This document shows, piece by piece, positions 36,060 through 48,029 of a stretch of DNA of 64,000 nucleotides. The position numbers and the translations under genes were made by a program. The stretch is from Nageia nagi (Eukaryota > Pinophyta). Location: positions 136,958,001 through 137,022,000 of the forward strand of contig JBITNC010000001.1 of the NCBI GenBank assembly GCA_050084985.1, read 5' to 3'. Numbering within the stretch: position 1 is the first letter of the stretch; each line of letters starts with the position of its first letter. A model generated the notes under the pieces. The model saw nothing but the letters and a program-made list of their open reading frames with translations. It did not search any database and had not been told where the DNA came from.

Positions 36060-36990
36060 TTGAAGGTTGGTATAAGTAATTCATCTAAAGATATTCAAGA
36101 GATAGCTGAACCCTTTAAGGAGTTTGCTGGTATCATGTTCTAGAACTATGAATACTTTAAGGTATTCAATAAATATGTCATTCAACATACTATTAAGTTG
36201 AAGGAAGGAGTAGTGCCTTTCCAATAGAAATAGAGGCCAATAAACCCTAAAATTAAGGTGATAATGTGATAAGAGATTCAAAATTTATTTTAGGAAAAGA
36301 TCATATATCCCATCAAAGTACTCTACATGGGTGGCTAACTTGTGCTAGTCAAGAAGAAAAATGGAGATATTAGATTATGCATAGATTTATGAAGTCTCAA
36401 TAGAGCCTCACTTAAGAATAATTACCCTTTTTCTCTTATGGAACAAATCATTCATACTATTTTAGGATCCAAATGCTTTTCTTTTCTTGATTATTTCTCT
36501 ACTTATAATCAAATCTAGGCAAAAGATGAAGGCTAACTCAAAATTGCATTCACTACAAAATGGGGTACCTTTTCTTTCCAAATAATGCCATTTGGTATGT
36601 CCAACATTGGAGAAACATTTCAAAGGCAAGTGGAGTATGCACTCAGGGAGTTAATCAAAAAAATATATTCTAGTTTACTTAGATGATATAAAAAAATTTC
36701 TAAAAAGAAGAAATATCACTTTTAGTATCTTTAGTAAATCTTTTTGAAGTGCCAATAGTTCAAAGTTTCATTGAATCTAGAGAAATCCATCTTTGTTATT
36801 GATCAAGAAGTGTTACTTGGGCACATAATTTCAAAGAATGAATTATTTATTGATCTAAAGAGAGTATAACCCATTTATAAGCTTTCTATTCCATATAATA
36901 TCAAGAAGATCCAATCCTTCTTGGGCCAAATCAACTTTGTAAGAAGGTTAATCTAGTACTTCATTAGAATTGTCCAATTGATAATAGAAC
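36060..36990 (+). pseudogene. Element B reverse transcriptase
   Basis: Seen: LVLVKKKNGDIRLCIDL (fingers; about 36340), SLNRASLKNNYPFSLMEQI, CFSFLDYFSTYNQI, IAFTTKWGTFSFQIMPFGM (36540-36600) and ILVYLDDIKKF, the YxDD active site (about 36670-36700) with both Asp present. Then LGHIISKN and IQSFLGQINFVRRLI. Stops at Gln/Trp positions and one or more frame slips. Confidence 0.85.
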
Positions 36991-37029
36991 TACTCAAAGG
37001 CAATGTCCCTTTCAAATGAATTCCAAAAT

Positions 37030-37420
37030 GAGTGCAAGCTTTTGAATAGATAAAATTTGCTATTAATACTGGTCCAATCTTGAGAAATCCAAACTTTGCA
37101 AAGGGCTTTATCTTATATGCATACGAAGCAAAAAAGATCATTATTATAGTTATGAAATAAAAGGAAGATAACCATAATGAACATACCATAGCCTTCTTTA
37201 GCCAGACCTTGCAAGCAACTAAAGAGAGGTATGGAATAATTAAGGAATAATTTTTCACCATAATGAAATCCCTTAATAAATTTAAGCACTACATTTCCTA
37301 GAAAAAGATTATAGTGCTTACTATTCATCTAGATGTTTGAAGTTATATTATGCAAGATGATATGGATTCCAGTAGAGCCAAATAGATCACTAAAATTATA
37401 CAATACAATGTGGAAATCCA
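37030..37420 (+). pseudogene. Element B gypsy RNase H
   Basis: Reads GPILRNPNFAKGFILYAYEA, then HTIAFFSQTLQATKERYGII, then KSLNKFKHYIS, the standard gypsy RNase H that follows RT. Together with the domain at 35352-35790 this gives two RNase H domains on either side of RT. Confidence 0.75.
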
Positions 37421-37559
37421 TTTGACCAAAATAATTAAGGGGAATCTCTTTGCAAATAGTTACCAAAAGATTAGATCTCTAAACATCATGATCCTTGAAG
37501 TTGAAAGAGAAGACATGGATTCTCTAGAGATTTTAGAAAAAATGAGATGATTGGATAGA

Positions 37560-38815
37560 CCAACTTTCTACATATTCTGTTAGTGATAGAATACCTATTG
37601 AGCTTAATGCTTCTTAAAGAAGGAGATTCAATTTAAATGCACTCAATTATTGCATGATAGAAGATGTACTATATAAGAAAAAATCATGATAAAATGTTAT
37701 TGAGATGCATCCACATGGAGAGAGTTGATGAAGTTTTAAAAGAGTTTCATTCAAGATTTTTCAAAGGTCACTACTCAAGATATGCCATTGCTACTAAAAT
37801 TATATAGGTATATTTTTATTGGAATTCCTTGTACATAAATGTTTTTTGAATTTCCAAAGAATGTGATAAGAGCCATAGATTTGAGGGAAGAAGAAGAATG
37901 ATTGCTATGCTACTATAGCCTATTACAGTACAAGAGCCTTTCCAAAAATAGGGCCTTGATTTTATTGGAATGATCAACCTAGGCTCTTTGATAAAAAATA
38001 AGTTTATTTTAATAGTTATATATTACCTCATGATATGGAATAAATTTTATACTTTCAAACATCAAGATTATGATACAATCATCTCTTTTATAGAGAAGAT
38101 TATTACAAGGTTTGGTATCCCATAAACTATTATATCTAATAATGGTCTAACATTTCTAGGGGAAAAAGTTATAAAGTTCACCCTTAAGTGTGAAATTTAC
38201 TAGAATACCTATTCTAAATAATACCCTCAAGGGTAATGGATTGGCCAAATCAATAAACAAAAATTTGTTAAGAATCCTAAAGAGGGCAGTAGCTGAAAAT
38301 TAGAAGGATAGGGATAAGAAGGTTTACATGGTGCTATTGGCCAACCAGATCATATACAAATCATCAATAAAGAATTCTTCTTATATTTTATTATATGGTA
38401 AATGAGAAATAATACTACCTCACATAGATTTACCCACCTTATAGTTGCTCAACCAATATGATATGGATGGTACAGACCCATTACAAGTGAGAATATTCAA
38501 ATTTATCTACCTAGATGAGCTTTGGGAGAATTCATATAGAGAAATATAGAACATGAATAATATAATAAAGAAATGGTTCAAAAAAAGGTATGCATCTAAT
38601 GTTGCTTTTAGGCTGGGAGATCTGGTATTAAAATGGGATGAGGATTGCACCAATCTAGGATATCATTATAACTTTGATTCCTTATGTTCCAACCCATACA
38701 CCATCATTTGAGAGATCCAAAAGAATGCATTTGAGTTGGAGGGGTTAGATTTTTGGATCCTTCCAATGATAATCAATGACCAGCATTTAAAGTTATATTT
38801 TTCCCATTAGATACA
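37560..38815 (+). pseudogene. Element B integrase
   Basis: Frames give the zinc-binding region (FKGHYSRYAIATKI, ECDKSHRF), the core start GxDFIGMINL with the first catalytic Asp, ISNNGLTFLGEKV where DNG is expected (second Asp changed to Asn), and NGLAKSINKNLLRIL, which corresponds to the Glu-bearing GQAE motif and has lost the Glu. The C-terminal part, FRLGDLVLKWDED and FDSLCSNPYTII, ends at about 38815, 41 bases before the CACTA insertion. Confidence 0.8.
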
Positions 38816-38856
38816 TAAGTGTTTAAATGTAAATATTTTAAATGTTAAGTTTTCTT

Positions 38857-38886
38857 CACTAATACAAAAGTAGAAATATATGACTA
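38857..38886 (+). repeat. CACTA left terminal inverted repeat
   Basis: CACTAATACAAAAGTAGAAA then tatatgacta; pairs with 56735-56766. Confidence 0.85.
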
Positions 38887-38929
38887 AATAAACTACTAAA
38901 AATTATAGATAAATGACTATTTTTGATCA

Positions 38930-39180
38930 TGTGACCATTAGTAGTTTATTTCCAATCATTTAATATCATGATCGAATTTATGACTAATCTATGTTAATCA
39001 TTTATTTGTTCATTAATTTAGTCAATAATTTTGTCATGAATTTAGTAGTATATTTATTCATTGATTTAGTCATGAATTTAGTAGTATAATTAGTCATGAA
39101 TTTATTATTATATTTGGTCATCGATTTAGTCATGAATTTAGTAGTATATTTAGTCACTGATTTAATCATTGATAATAAAT
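38930..39180. repeat. CACTA subterminal repeats
   Basis: tgatttagtcatgaatttag and tagtagtatatttagtca alternate at least four times, with period about 35-45 bases. Clustered short repeats near the termini are the transposase-binding sites of CACTA elements; similar tgactaa/ttagtca motifs lie at 56600-56740. Confidence 0.75.
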
Positions 39181-39608
39181 AAATTCATGAAGTAAATAAT
39201 TTCTTAAATACCATAAAATTTATAATGCAAAAATAGCATAATATTAAACTTGAACTAAAAATATAAAAGTAAATAAAAATATTACACATTCGAACAAGAT
39301 ACAACAAGCTAAAATTAAAGGATTTATTCAACATCATGATAAATAAAGGTAATGTGCAATTAAAATATATTAATAGAAATATACATATCAAATTATAAGA
39401 TGTCTAAGAGTGTATATGTAAATATAATAAAAAATATCAAAGTTGTATAAGAGTTTCCAAATCTTTCAAAATACCTTTATAATTAAAATCCCTAAACAAC
39501 AAAAATAAAATAATACATAAAGCAGTGAGCCATGATGTCTAACAACTAATACATAATAAACATGTTGATCAACTACGCAATCATTTTTTGCAAATACTTT
39601 AGTGGCCA

Positions 39609-39845
39609 TCATGTGAAGGATATCTCTTTCTCTTTTAGGTGAGTAGCTCCATCTATTTTATCCTCATAAGCAAGGGGTACATTACTTGTAACCTTTAAAA
39701 TGTTTACATTTGCATCTCTTGTTCCTTTCAAGTTGATTCCATTTACAATTGATATAGAGTGAATTTGTCCAATGCCCACAACATCACCATCAAATGGATC
39801 CAATAACTTAACTTTGTCCCCTTATTTTAGTTTATCAATACATTT
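39609..39845 (-). pseudogene. CACTA transposase-related C-terminal fragment
   Basis: Minus strand frame: KCIDKLK, stop, GDKVKLLDPFDGDVVGIGQI, then VNILKVTSNVPLAYEDKIDG and a stop at 39609. The pattern GDxVxLxxxxGxVVGxGxI...VPLxYxD resembles the C-terminal domain found in plant CACTA-type proteins. Orientation towards the left end fits the last exon of a gene read from the right. Upstream exons are not recognised. Confidence 0.5.
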
Positions 39846-40183
39846 ATGCTTTAAGAAAAAATAAAAACACATTATATGAATAAGTTATGAAAGGAAACAA
39901 ATATAAATAATCATTACCATGCATGCATACTAGAAAAATAAGATCATGAGATCACTGTTACACATTTGATTAGTCTAATATTATCTTCCAATTTCATAAG
40001 TAAAATATAATTCCTTAGAAACTACTATATTACCTCAACACAACTATTATTGGGCTACACATTCTTGTCCACTAGTTCATGATCACTTTCAATATTGGCA
40101 TGGTCTTTGTTGGCATCAAAGTGTTTTTAATTTTTTGTTGGTCAAGGTTAAAATATGATCATAAGATGTTTATTTTTTATTTT
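39846..40183. other. CACTA interior, left part
   Basis: AT-rich, possibly an intron of the minus-strand transposase gene. No further feature seen. Confidence 0.35.
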
Positions 40184-40188
40184 TCAAG

Positions 40189-41014
40189 TGTTATCACATA
40201 AATTTTATTTATGCATTTAAATAAATACATTTTATTGCACTAATACACACCTAGAATATTTAATGCAATGATATCAATGCTTATATTGAATATGATCATA
40301 ATGTTAATGTTTATTTTGAATATGGTTATGATATCAATGGTTGTCTTGAATATTATTATGTATTGTGGGCTAACCTTGTTTATGTAGGTACACACTGACT
40401 AAGGAGTAGGTCATATTATTATCTATATAAATAGGGATATAATATTAAATCCACATCAAGGAGATACATGATCCCATAGTAGGTCTTGATGATGGTAGTC
40501 TTTTAGGTGTCTCTTGACACTGCCATTCAAGGTTGGGTTTATGTACTTCCTTATGCAAGCATCCTGATGATTATTAGCTTATCTAAGTATCAAAATGTGA
40601 TCATCAAGAGTCTATGTGGAGGCATAGAGTCAGTTCAAAATGGAATACAATCTAAAAAAGATCATTGGTGCTCCTTTGTAAATAAAATAAACCATTAACA
40701 CTCCTTTCAAGCATGAAATAGACTACCTATATCCCTCTCTTTGGACCACATTGCTCCATGAATTTGGGTGTAGACTTCATTAGTTATTGAGGCTTCATCA
40801 CTATCTTCCATTTGTAAATATTAGGTACATTTCATGAGGTAAGCATACAAAATCAATCTTGTTTGGTGATATCATTTCGATTCTAGTTATTCATTATCTT
40901 CCATATTAGCTTTTCTTGTTATAAATTGCTATTTGTTAGTTCAAAATTTACAAATATCCTTCAAAAATGTAGGTATTCATTTATTTTCATTCTCAAATTC
41001 TTTATTTGTAAACA
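40189..41014 (+). repeat. Element C 5' LTR
   Basis: 826 bp, TGTTATCAC...GTAAACA, preceded by tcaag. TATA motif tatataaatag at 40424-40434. Confidence 0.95.
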
Positions 41015-41108
41015 TTTTAGTGAACTTGACATATAACATAAGTAGTTGTGCAAAAACCCTAGGGTTTTAGTTAGAACTAATAAAGCAATTTGGTGAGTTG
41101 TTTTAGAC

Positions 41109-42540
41109 ATGGATCAGTTAAAATTATTCCTACGAAGTCTTTCTAGAAGATATCTTGATGAGCTCTTGAGATATATTCAATGTGATGGACTAGAAGAACC
41201 TAATGAAGAAGCTAACCATAGTGATGGAAGTAACAATAATCACATTCAAACTAATATTGAGGGTATGCAAAGATAGATTGATCAACTAGTAAGAGGATCA
41301 GCTCAGCTAGATGATTCAATTGAGTTTGGTATCACTCTATGTGATGAGATCCATTTATGCATGCCACCATCAAATTATAAATATCTAAAATTCTATAAGT
41401 CTAATGGGGGGAGATCCTAGGATACATTTGCAAGGGTTTAAATATGAGTGTGAGATTAAAATCAATGTGGATTCTAGATTATAGGCAAAGTTCTTTCCTC
41501 ATAGTTTGGAAGGAGAGGCTCATGAATGATTCTATTCTCTACCTGAAAGGTTAGTTACATCATTTCAAGAATTAAACAACTTATTTTTGGAACAATATAA
41601 GCATAACATCAAGCATGAAATCATGGTTTTGGATCTATGTGCTATGAGGCAAGGTAGTAATAAAAATCTTTAAAAGTTTATCGTATGATTCAAAAAGACA
41701 TGGCAACAAATCAAAACTAAGCTCATAGAAAAAGAGGTAAACAATATCTTCAAGGATGTTATCATATTATCCTTACAATCTTATGTCATTGATGATACAC
41801 ATATAGCATTTTTTGATATGACATATAAGCTATTGGAAAAAGAAAAAGTCCTTGTGAAATTAGGGCTTGTGAAATATCAAGATGATGACAAGCCTAGGGC
41901 CAAGGATAAGAAACCATAATCACCAAAGAAAGATAAATTCAATCATGTAGTAGAAAAAGTGGATGAAAAGAAAGAAAGGAATTTCATAAAGTTTTCTATA
42001 CCTTCCAAGTTTATATTTAAGGATCTAATGGCAAAAGGACTATTACAACCTTTACCTAAGCAAGAGGAAAATGAGTTAGTAAAGAGGCTAGCATGGTACA
42101 AGGAAGATAGATACTGTGAATATCATCAAACCAAGGGGCATGCCATTAATGGGTGTGGAGGCCTAAGAAATAAAATACAAAGGCTCATAGAGGATGAATT
42201 CTATGTGTGTCCTATTGAAGTTAAAGATATAGGGGAAGAGCAACATATCAATGTAATTTTCCATGAAGAAGTGTGTGTAGTACTTACAAGAGGAAGACCA
42301 AGAGAAGCAACAGATCTAGTCACATGTGAAAAGGAGCTCTTTAAATATCTAAGAAGTTTTGACCTCATTGAGCAAATCAAGAATACAAAAGCTAAGGTTA
42401 GTTTGTTTGAATTTCTTCAAAGTTTAGAACCTCATATGGAAATGATGAATCAAATTTTCAAGAATAGTGAGATAGATAGGAACATCTCAATCACTAATTT
42501 TGTGGAAAAGGCAAAAATTCTAGAGTAAAGGAGATGTTAT
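41109..42540 (+). pseudogene. Element C gag
   Basis: ATG at 41109 (MDQLKLFLRSLSRRYLDELL). Capsid block in another frame: GFKYECEIKINVDSR, FFPHSLEGEAHEWFYSLPER (about 41490-41550), LFLEQYKHNIKHEI. The open part 41959-42528 holds the knuckle-like RYCEYHQTKGHAINGC (about 42110-42155), which is typical of Tat/Athila gags, followed by LRNKIQRLIED. Frame changes near 41410 and a few stops. Confidence 0.8.
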
Positions 42541-42686
42541 CGCTTTTCACCCTAGTGAAAGGCCTAGCAAGGATGGAACTTGGTTACATACACCATTATT
42601 TATTAAAGTGAATACCTTTGGCAATACAGTTAAGAGATCATTGATAGATGGTGGGCCATATTTGAATATTACCACCACTCACTTGC

Positions 42687-43092
42687 TATTAGGATCCCAC
42701 ATCCTAACATTTTAGTTTAGTATTAGTATTTTGATTAAATTGTCGACCTATATTGTAAATCATAATATTATGATTGTAAGGGTGGGGCCTAATTTTGCAT
42801 GACTATTAGGGTTAGGGTTAGTATATTATAAATAGGTAGAAGTGTGTGGAAAAAGGCATCTTAAATATTATTTTTCACTTTTGGAGTTGTAAGGAGGCAT
42901 CCCCTTAAAGTAGCCTATGATTTTATTACTATTCAGTAAAATTCTATCCTTATCTACTTATTTTTATTTTGTGTTCTACTTATCAATACGTGATCTATTA
43001 TTTCCATTAGATTAGTTGCCATTTTACTATTCAAATCAATATTCATTTACATTTCTATAATATTTCCCTTTCATATTTGTGGCATCATAACA
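42687..43092 (+). repeat. Element D 5' LTR
   Basis: 406 bp, starts TATTAGGATCC (first dinucleotide TG changed to TA), ends ATCATAACA. TATA box tataaata at 42827-42834, preceded by a telomere-like ttagggttagggttag at 42806-42821. Confidence 0.95.
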
Positions 43093-43094
43093 AG

Positions 43095-43107
43095 TAGTAT
43101 CAGAGCT
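43095..43107 (+). other. Element D primer-binding site (tRNA-iMet)
   Basis: tagtatcagagct, two bases after the LTR, matches the plant initiator tRNA-Met site TGGTATCAGAGC with one G-to-A change. Confidence 0.9.
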
Positions 43108-43880
43108 CTTTCTAGGGCCATTCTGCTATAAGAAAACTAATTTTTTTTTCTTAGAGGTCTAAGCTAGAAACCTTATACCGAGGATTGTAAAATATCTAAG
43201 AGGATCTATTATTTTTGGCTAAGCACATGACCATAAAGCTATGTGTGAAGTGAGGTGTAAAAAACTCTACACCAATACCCAGGCCTCAGATAGAACCCTA
43301 CATGGAATCAGACTCCACGTATTGAAAGGTATATTAGAGACTATCTAGGCTATAAATAGAAACTAGGATAGAAGCTATGTCGATCTTTTGTAAACTATGG
43401 TGCACCAACAAGTGCCACTAGAAAGTTACTTGTCATAGAAGCCATCTTTGTAGCCTCTTTTCTTGTGAAAGTTAGATAAGAGGGGTGTTTAGACAAGCCT
43501 ATAGAGCATATAATCCTTACCCTAGAATCATTCCTTCACACAAAAAAACTTGATTTAGAGGTAGAATGTATGACATATAGTTTTTTAGAACCACCAACAA
43601 TAGTAGTTTAGAGGTAGCAAAACCTTCAAAGCTAAATATCTAAAAATTTGTACCATTTCAGCATTTGTTAACAAAAGTAGATAGACCCATAGATGTAAAA
43701 AAAAGAGTTTAGGAGTCTAAAAATCATCATTGAGATACCTAACCCATTGTGATAATCTTTTCAAGCTAATCATTTTGGTATATTACACCCATACACATTT
43801 TTAGGCACTTTCTAAAAATAGTAGTTTCAAAAAATAGCAATTTCCAAAAATAGCAGCTTCAAACATAGTAATTTCCAAAA
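43108..43880 (+). other. Element D leader
   Basis: Untranslated leader between primer site and gag; holds small local repeats of aaatagcagtttc type near 43815-43875. Confidence 0.6.
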
Positions 43881-44974
43881 ATGGCACTTGAGATAAGATC
43901 CCAAATAGTAGCACAAGATGATCCTACCATGATAACATTTCATAGTATGATCCAACAAATAGTACATACACTTACCAACAAATTTAGGGATAAAATTTGA
44001 CAACTATAGGCCCAAATACAAACCATTGATAGTAAGTGTGATAGTGTCCAACTATGTATCAATCATACTAACAATGCATCCAGTTCATATCAATCAAGGT
44101 AGTTAGGAAATCCATAGGGGTATTATCATAACTTTCAAGGTCAACAAGGTGGTTTCATTCTTCCATGTATAACCAAATTAGATTTTCCCCAATTTGATGG
44201 AGATGATTCCATTGGTTGGATTTATAAGTTCAGACAGTAATTTACATTGAACCAAATTCTAGAAGATTTGAAGGTGTGCATGAAAACTTTTTATTTGGAT
44301 CATGAGGCTCTCCAATGTGACTAGTGGTACTCAAAAACTCATCTTGATCCTTAATGGGTGAATTTACTCAATAATTATTGATCCATTTTGGTCCTAGTGA
44401 CTATGAAGTTTTCATAAGGGCATTGACCAAGTTATATCAAACCACAATAGTCAAAGAATACCAAAATCAATTTGAGAAAATAGCAAATCACATAGAGGGG
44501 TTGAATGATGCATTTTTCATAAGTTGTTTTATTAAGATATTAAAGGAAGAAATTAAACTAGAGGTCAAAATGTTTAATCCCAAAACTATGATGGATGCTA
44601 TTGCCTTGGCAAAGCTAGCTACAAATAAAGCCAATGCTCATTGATGAAATGTAAGACCCCCATTCACAAAAACACATAATAATCCCAATTCCTATAATGA
44701 CACAAGTGCCCCACCATCAAATTGCATAATTCAAACTAAGAATTTGATGTGGGAGGAAATGGAAGAGCATCAAAAGAAGGGTTTGTGCTATAATTATGAT
44801 GATAAATTTGTTCATGGTCATTGTTGTACTCAACATAATTTATATTGGCTTGATGCTAATGCTCCTAGTGAGGAGGAATACAAGAGTACACTTGAAGAGG
44901 CTATAGAGGAAATTCCAAATGAGGAGGCCCAAATTATCTCTTACATTGCATTATCAAGAATTACTACCCCTTAA
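43881..44974 (+). pseudogene. Element D gag
   Basis: ATG at 43881 (MALEIRSQIVAQDD). Contains KLDFPQFDGDDSIGWIYKF (about 44170-44230), typical of chromovirus gag, then after a frame slip near 44375 FGPSDYEVFIRALTKLYQT, VKEYQNQFEKIANHI and TMMDAIALAKLA. The zinc-knuckle region (44785-44850) reads GLCYNYDDKFVHGHCC: the second Cys of CxxC is changed to Tyr. Ends at 44974. Confidence 0.85.
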
Positions 44975-44977
44975 ATT

Positions 44978-46740
44978 ATGAAGGTCAAAGGGTTTTTTAA
45001 AAAGCACACTCTCATCATACTATTGGATTTAGGAAGTACTCATAATTTCATTGATCCATAGGTAGCTAAGGTTGTTGACTGTTACATCCACCCTAGAAAT
45101 AATTTTGAGGTTATGATTGGTAATGGAGGAAAAATAGCATGTAAAGGCACATGTCAAAATGTCAAACTAAGCATGGGCCACTATACTTTGAAAAGTGACA
45201 TGTACACTTTACCACTTAGGGGATGTGATATAGTTTTTGGGGTGCAATGGCTAAGGACTTTGGGCACCATGCAATGAAATTTTGCAAAGATATGTATGAA
45301 CTTAAAGATAGCTAAATAAGAGCATACTCTTAGGGGATTATAGGTTGCACCTTCACAAATTGTGAGCTCCCATCACATGGAAAAGATCCTACAAAAAATT
45401 GGGAAGGGAATGTTGGCACCCTTCTACTCTTTAGCAATCATCAAATCTAAAGTCATAGAGCCTAAAAAATTACAATCCATCTTGAGTAAGCATGCATGTG
45501 CCTTTGAATTCAACCACCAAACATTCATCCTTATAAGTATCCTTGTTTACAAAAAAATGAAATTGAAAAATTGGTTCAAGAATTGTTGGATGTAGGAGTA
45601 ATTTGACCTAGTGTAAGCCCATATTCTTCTCTAATTATATTGGTTCATAAGAAATATGGCTCATGTTGTATGTGTGTGGATTTTAGGGCCCTCAACAAAA
45701 TTACCATAAAGGACAAATTTCCCATATCAATAATTGATGAATTATTATATGAACTACATGGGGCAATATATTTTTCCAAGTTGGACCTATGGTTTAGGTA
45801 TCATCAAATTTACCTCAAGGAGGAGGATATACCAAAAACTATATTTTGTACCCATGAGGGCCATTATGAGTGCTTGTTCATGCCTTTTAGCCTCATAAAT
45901 GCTCCATCCACATTTAAAAGTTTAATGAATTAGCTGTTTCATCCATTCCTCAATAAGTTCATTTTAGTTTTGTTTGATGATATCTTGATCTACAGTAAGA
46001 CATGGCAAGAACATATGGCACATGTTGACCAAACCTTACAAATTTTGAAGGAACCTTAGCTATATGCAAAAAAATCAAAATGTTCATTTGAAAAGAGGGA
46101 AACTAACTACTTAGGCCATACTATATCCAAAGAGGGAGTTAAGGTGGATCCATAAAAGATTACATCATTGAAAAGTATTCAAAGATTCTTAGGGTTGATA
46201 GGATATTATAGAAAATTTATGAAGGATTATGGTAATATTGTAGCACCTCTAACCATATTATTGAAAAAGAATGCATTCCAATGGTCCCCTCAAGCTAAGG
46301 TAGCTTTCCTTAAGCTCAAGGATGTGATGTGTACCACCCCAATATTAGCAATGCTAGATTTTTCTAAAACCTTTATGACAAAAAGTGATGCTTGTGGAGT
46401 AGGAATCAAGATAGTATTGATGTAGGAGGGACATACCTTAGCATTTACTAGTAGAGCACTCTTTGGTAAAAATTTGGGTAAATCCACCTATGAAAAAGAA
46501 ATGCTTGCCATCATTCATGTAGTTCAATGCTAGAGACCATATCTCATTGGTCACCATTTCCATCCTCATAGATCATCATAGTTTAAAATTTTTCATTGAA
46601 TAATGTATTTCTACATCCGAGCAACAAAAATGGGTGACCAAACTACTAGGGTATGATTATGAGATAGTATACTATAAAGGTAAAGAGAATATGGTTGTTG
46701 ATGCTTTGTCCAAAAAATTTGAAGATCAAGTAGCACTGCA
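44978..46740 (+). pseudogene. Element D protease, reverse transcriptase and RNase H
   Basis: Protease (44978-45290): ILLDLGSTHNFIDP, with DLG for DSG, and LRGCDIVFGVQWL. RT (about 45480-46170): [61 protein letters not shown] and the active site LFDDILIYSK at about 45973-46002. Then NYLGHTISKEGV and IQRFLGLIGYYRKFM. RNase H (about 46330-46740): FMTKSDACGVGIKIVL, HTLAFTSRALFGKN, YEKEMLAIIHVV. Many TAG stops and several frame changes. Confidence 0.9.
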
Positions 46741-46829
46741 AGCTCTTTCATCTCCCATTTCTCAATGGTTGAATAAAGTTAAATAGGAGTGGGTAGAGGA
46801 TAGCTCCACCCAAAAATTGTTAAAATAAA

Positions 46830-47790
46830 TCACTCAATACCCCATGAGTAAACCACACCACACATGGTATGATGGTATTTTGAGATTCAAAGGGTGAATT
46901 TTGTTACCATCTCCTTCAAAATGTAAATCAAAAATACTTCCTAAATTGCATTCCACACCTACATCAAGACATGATGGATTTTTAAAAACTTATAAGCAGG
47001 TGACATGATCATTTTATTAGGTAGGTATGAAATTGGATATCAAGCAATTTATGGTATCTTATGATGTGTGTCAATGATAAAAGAATGGCACAATTATTCC
47101 TAGATACATTTTTTAAACTACATGGCATGCCAAAGATGATTGTTAGTGATTGTGATCCCACTTTTACAAGCCATTTTTGGCAAGAGCTTTTCAAGTTGTA
47201 AGGTACCCAACTAAACATGAGCTAAGCATATCACCCACAAATTAATGGTTAGACTAAAATTATCAAAAAATGTTTAGAAACATATTTACATTATTTTGAT
47301 TCAATAGAACCTATGCATTAGGTATGATGGATTCCCTTGGCTGATTGGTGGTATAATACATCTTATCATTCTACTAGCAAGATGACCCCATATGAAGTAG
47401 TGTATGGTTAAGCTCCACCAATAGTCACCTTATATGTTGTAGGTACCAACAAAGTTCAAGTAGTTGACTCAGCATTAGTTACTTAGGATGATATTCTTCA
47501 TTTTTTCAAGGATAACCTTCAGATAACCCAACACCATATGAAATAATAGGCTAATTAGCAACATATCAAAAGGGAGTTCCAAGTAGATGACATGGTATTT
47601 CTAAGGCTACAAACTTATCACTAAAAATCCTTAAAAATAAAAGTCTCTTAAAAATTGGCCCCAAAGTTTTATGGTCCCTACAAGGTGTTACATCACATTG
47701 GCCTAGTTGCATACAAACTAAAGCTTCCTGCTTCTTCTAAGATTCACCTAGTGTTTCATGTCTCTTATCTCAAGAAAGTGGTTGGATCAA
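46830..47790 (+). pseudogene. Element D integrase with internal deletion
   Basis: N-terminal zinc region: LPSPSKCKSKIL, HSTPTSRHDGFLKTYK, then MKLDIKQFMVSYDVCQ (about 47025-47075). The next readable text, AQLFLDTFFKLHGMPKMIV, belongs about 90 residues further on in the family, so the first catalytic Asp region is deleted near 47085. The second Asp appears in VSDCDPTFTSHF; the Glu-bearing helix reads NGQTKIIKKCLETYL, with Lys at the Glu position. The C-terminal GPY/F-type block includes [17 protein letters not shown]. Confidence 0.85.
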
Positions 47791-48000
47791 AGTTTTAGGT
47801 TTAGACATAATTACCTAATTTAGCAGAGGATGGACCAATGGTAGTCATACCTAATGTAGTTCTAGATCAACATTCATAGTAACTTCATAACCACTCCATC
47901 ATAGAAGTACTTATGCAGTGGTAAGGCTTGACATCAAAATATGCAACATGGGAAATACTTCATCAACCATAGCAATAGTTTCCACACTTCAAGCTTTGAG
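47791..48000 (+). pseudogene. Element D chromodomain-like C-terminus
   Basis: After [31 protein letters not shown], then IIEVLMQW.GLTSKYATWEIL and a Phe/Leu-rich tail. EVLxxWxGL...ATWE is the core of the chromodomain in plant chromoviruses, which guides integration to marked chromatin. Confidence 0.75.
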
Positions 48001-48016
48001 GACAAAGCTTCATCCC

Positions 48017-48029
48017 AAGATGGGTGGCA
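48017..48029 (+). other. Element D polypurine tract
   Basis: aagatgggtggca immediately before the 3' LTR. Confidence 0.75.

Noticed and set aside
36953-37328. Two overlapping minus-strand frames that look hydrophobic
   Set aside because: Complement of the element B RNase H region; hydrophobicity comes from reverse-reading Lys/Asn-rich codons.
39185-39391. Minus-strand frame that looks like a membrane protein
   Set aside because: Complement of AT-rich CACTA sequence next to the subterminal repeats; Phe/Ile/Leu content is a composition effect.
42806-42821. Telomere-like repeat as a sign of interstitial telomere
   Set aside because: Only two and a half units, present in both LTRs of element D; it belongs to the LTR promoter.
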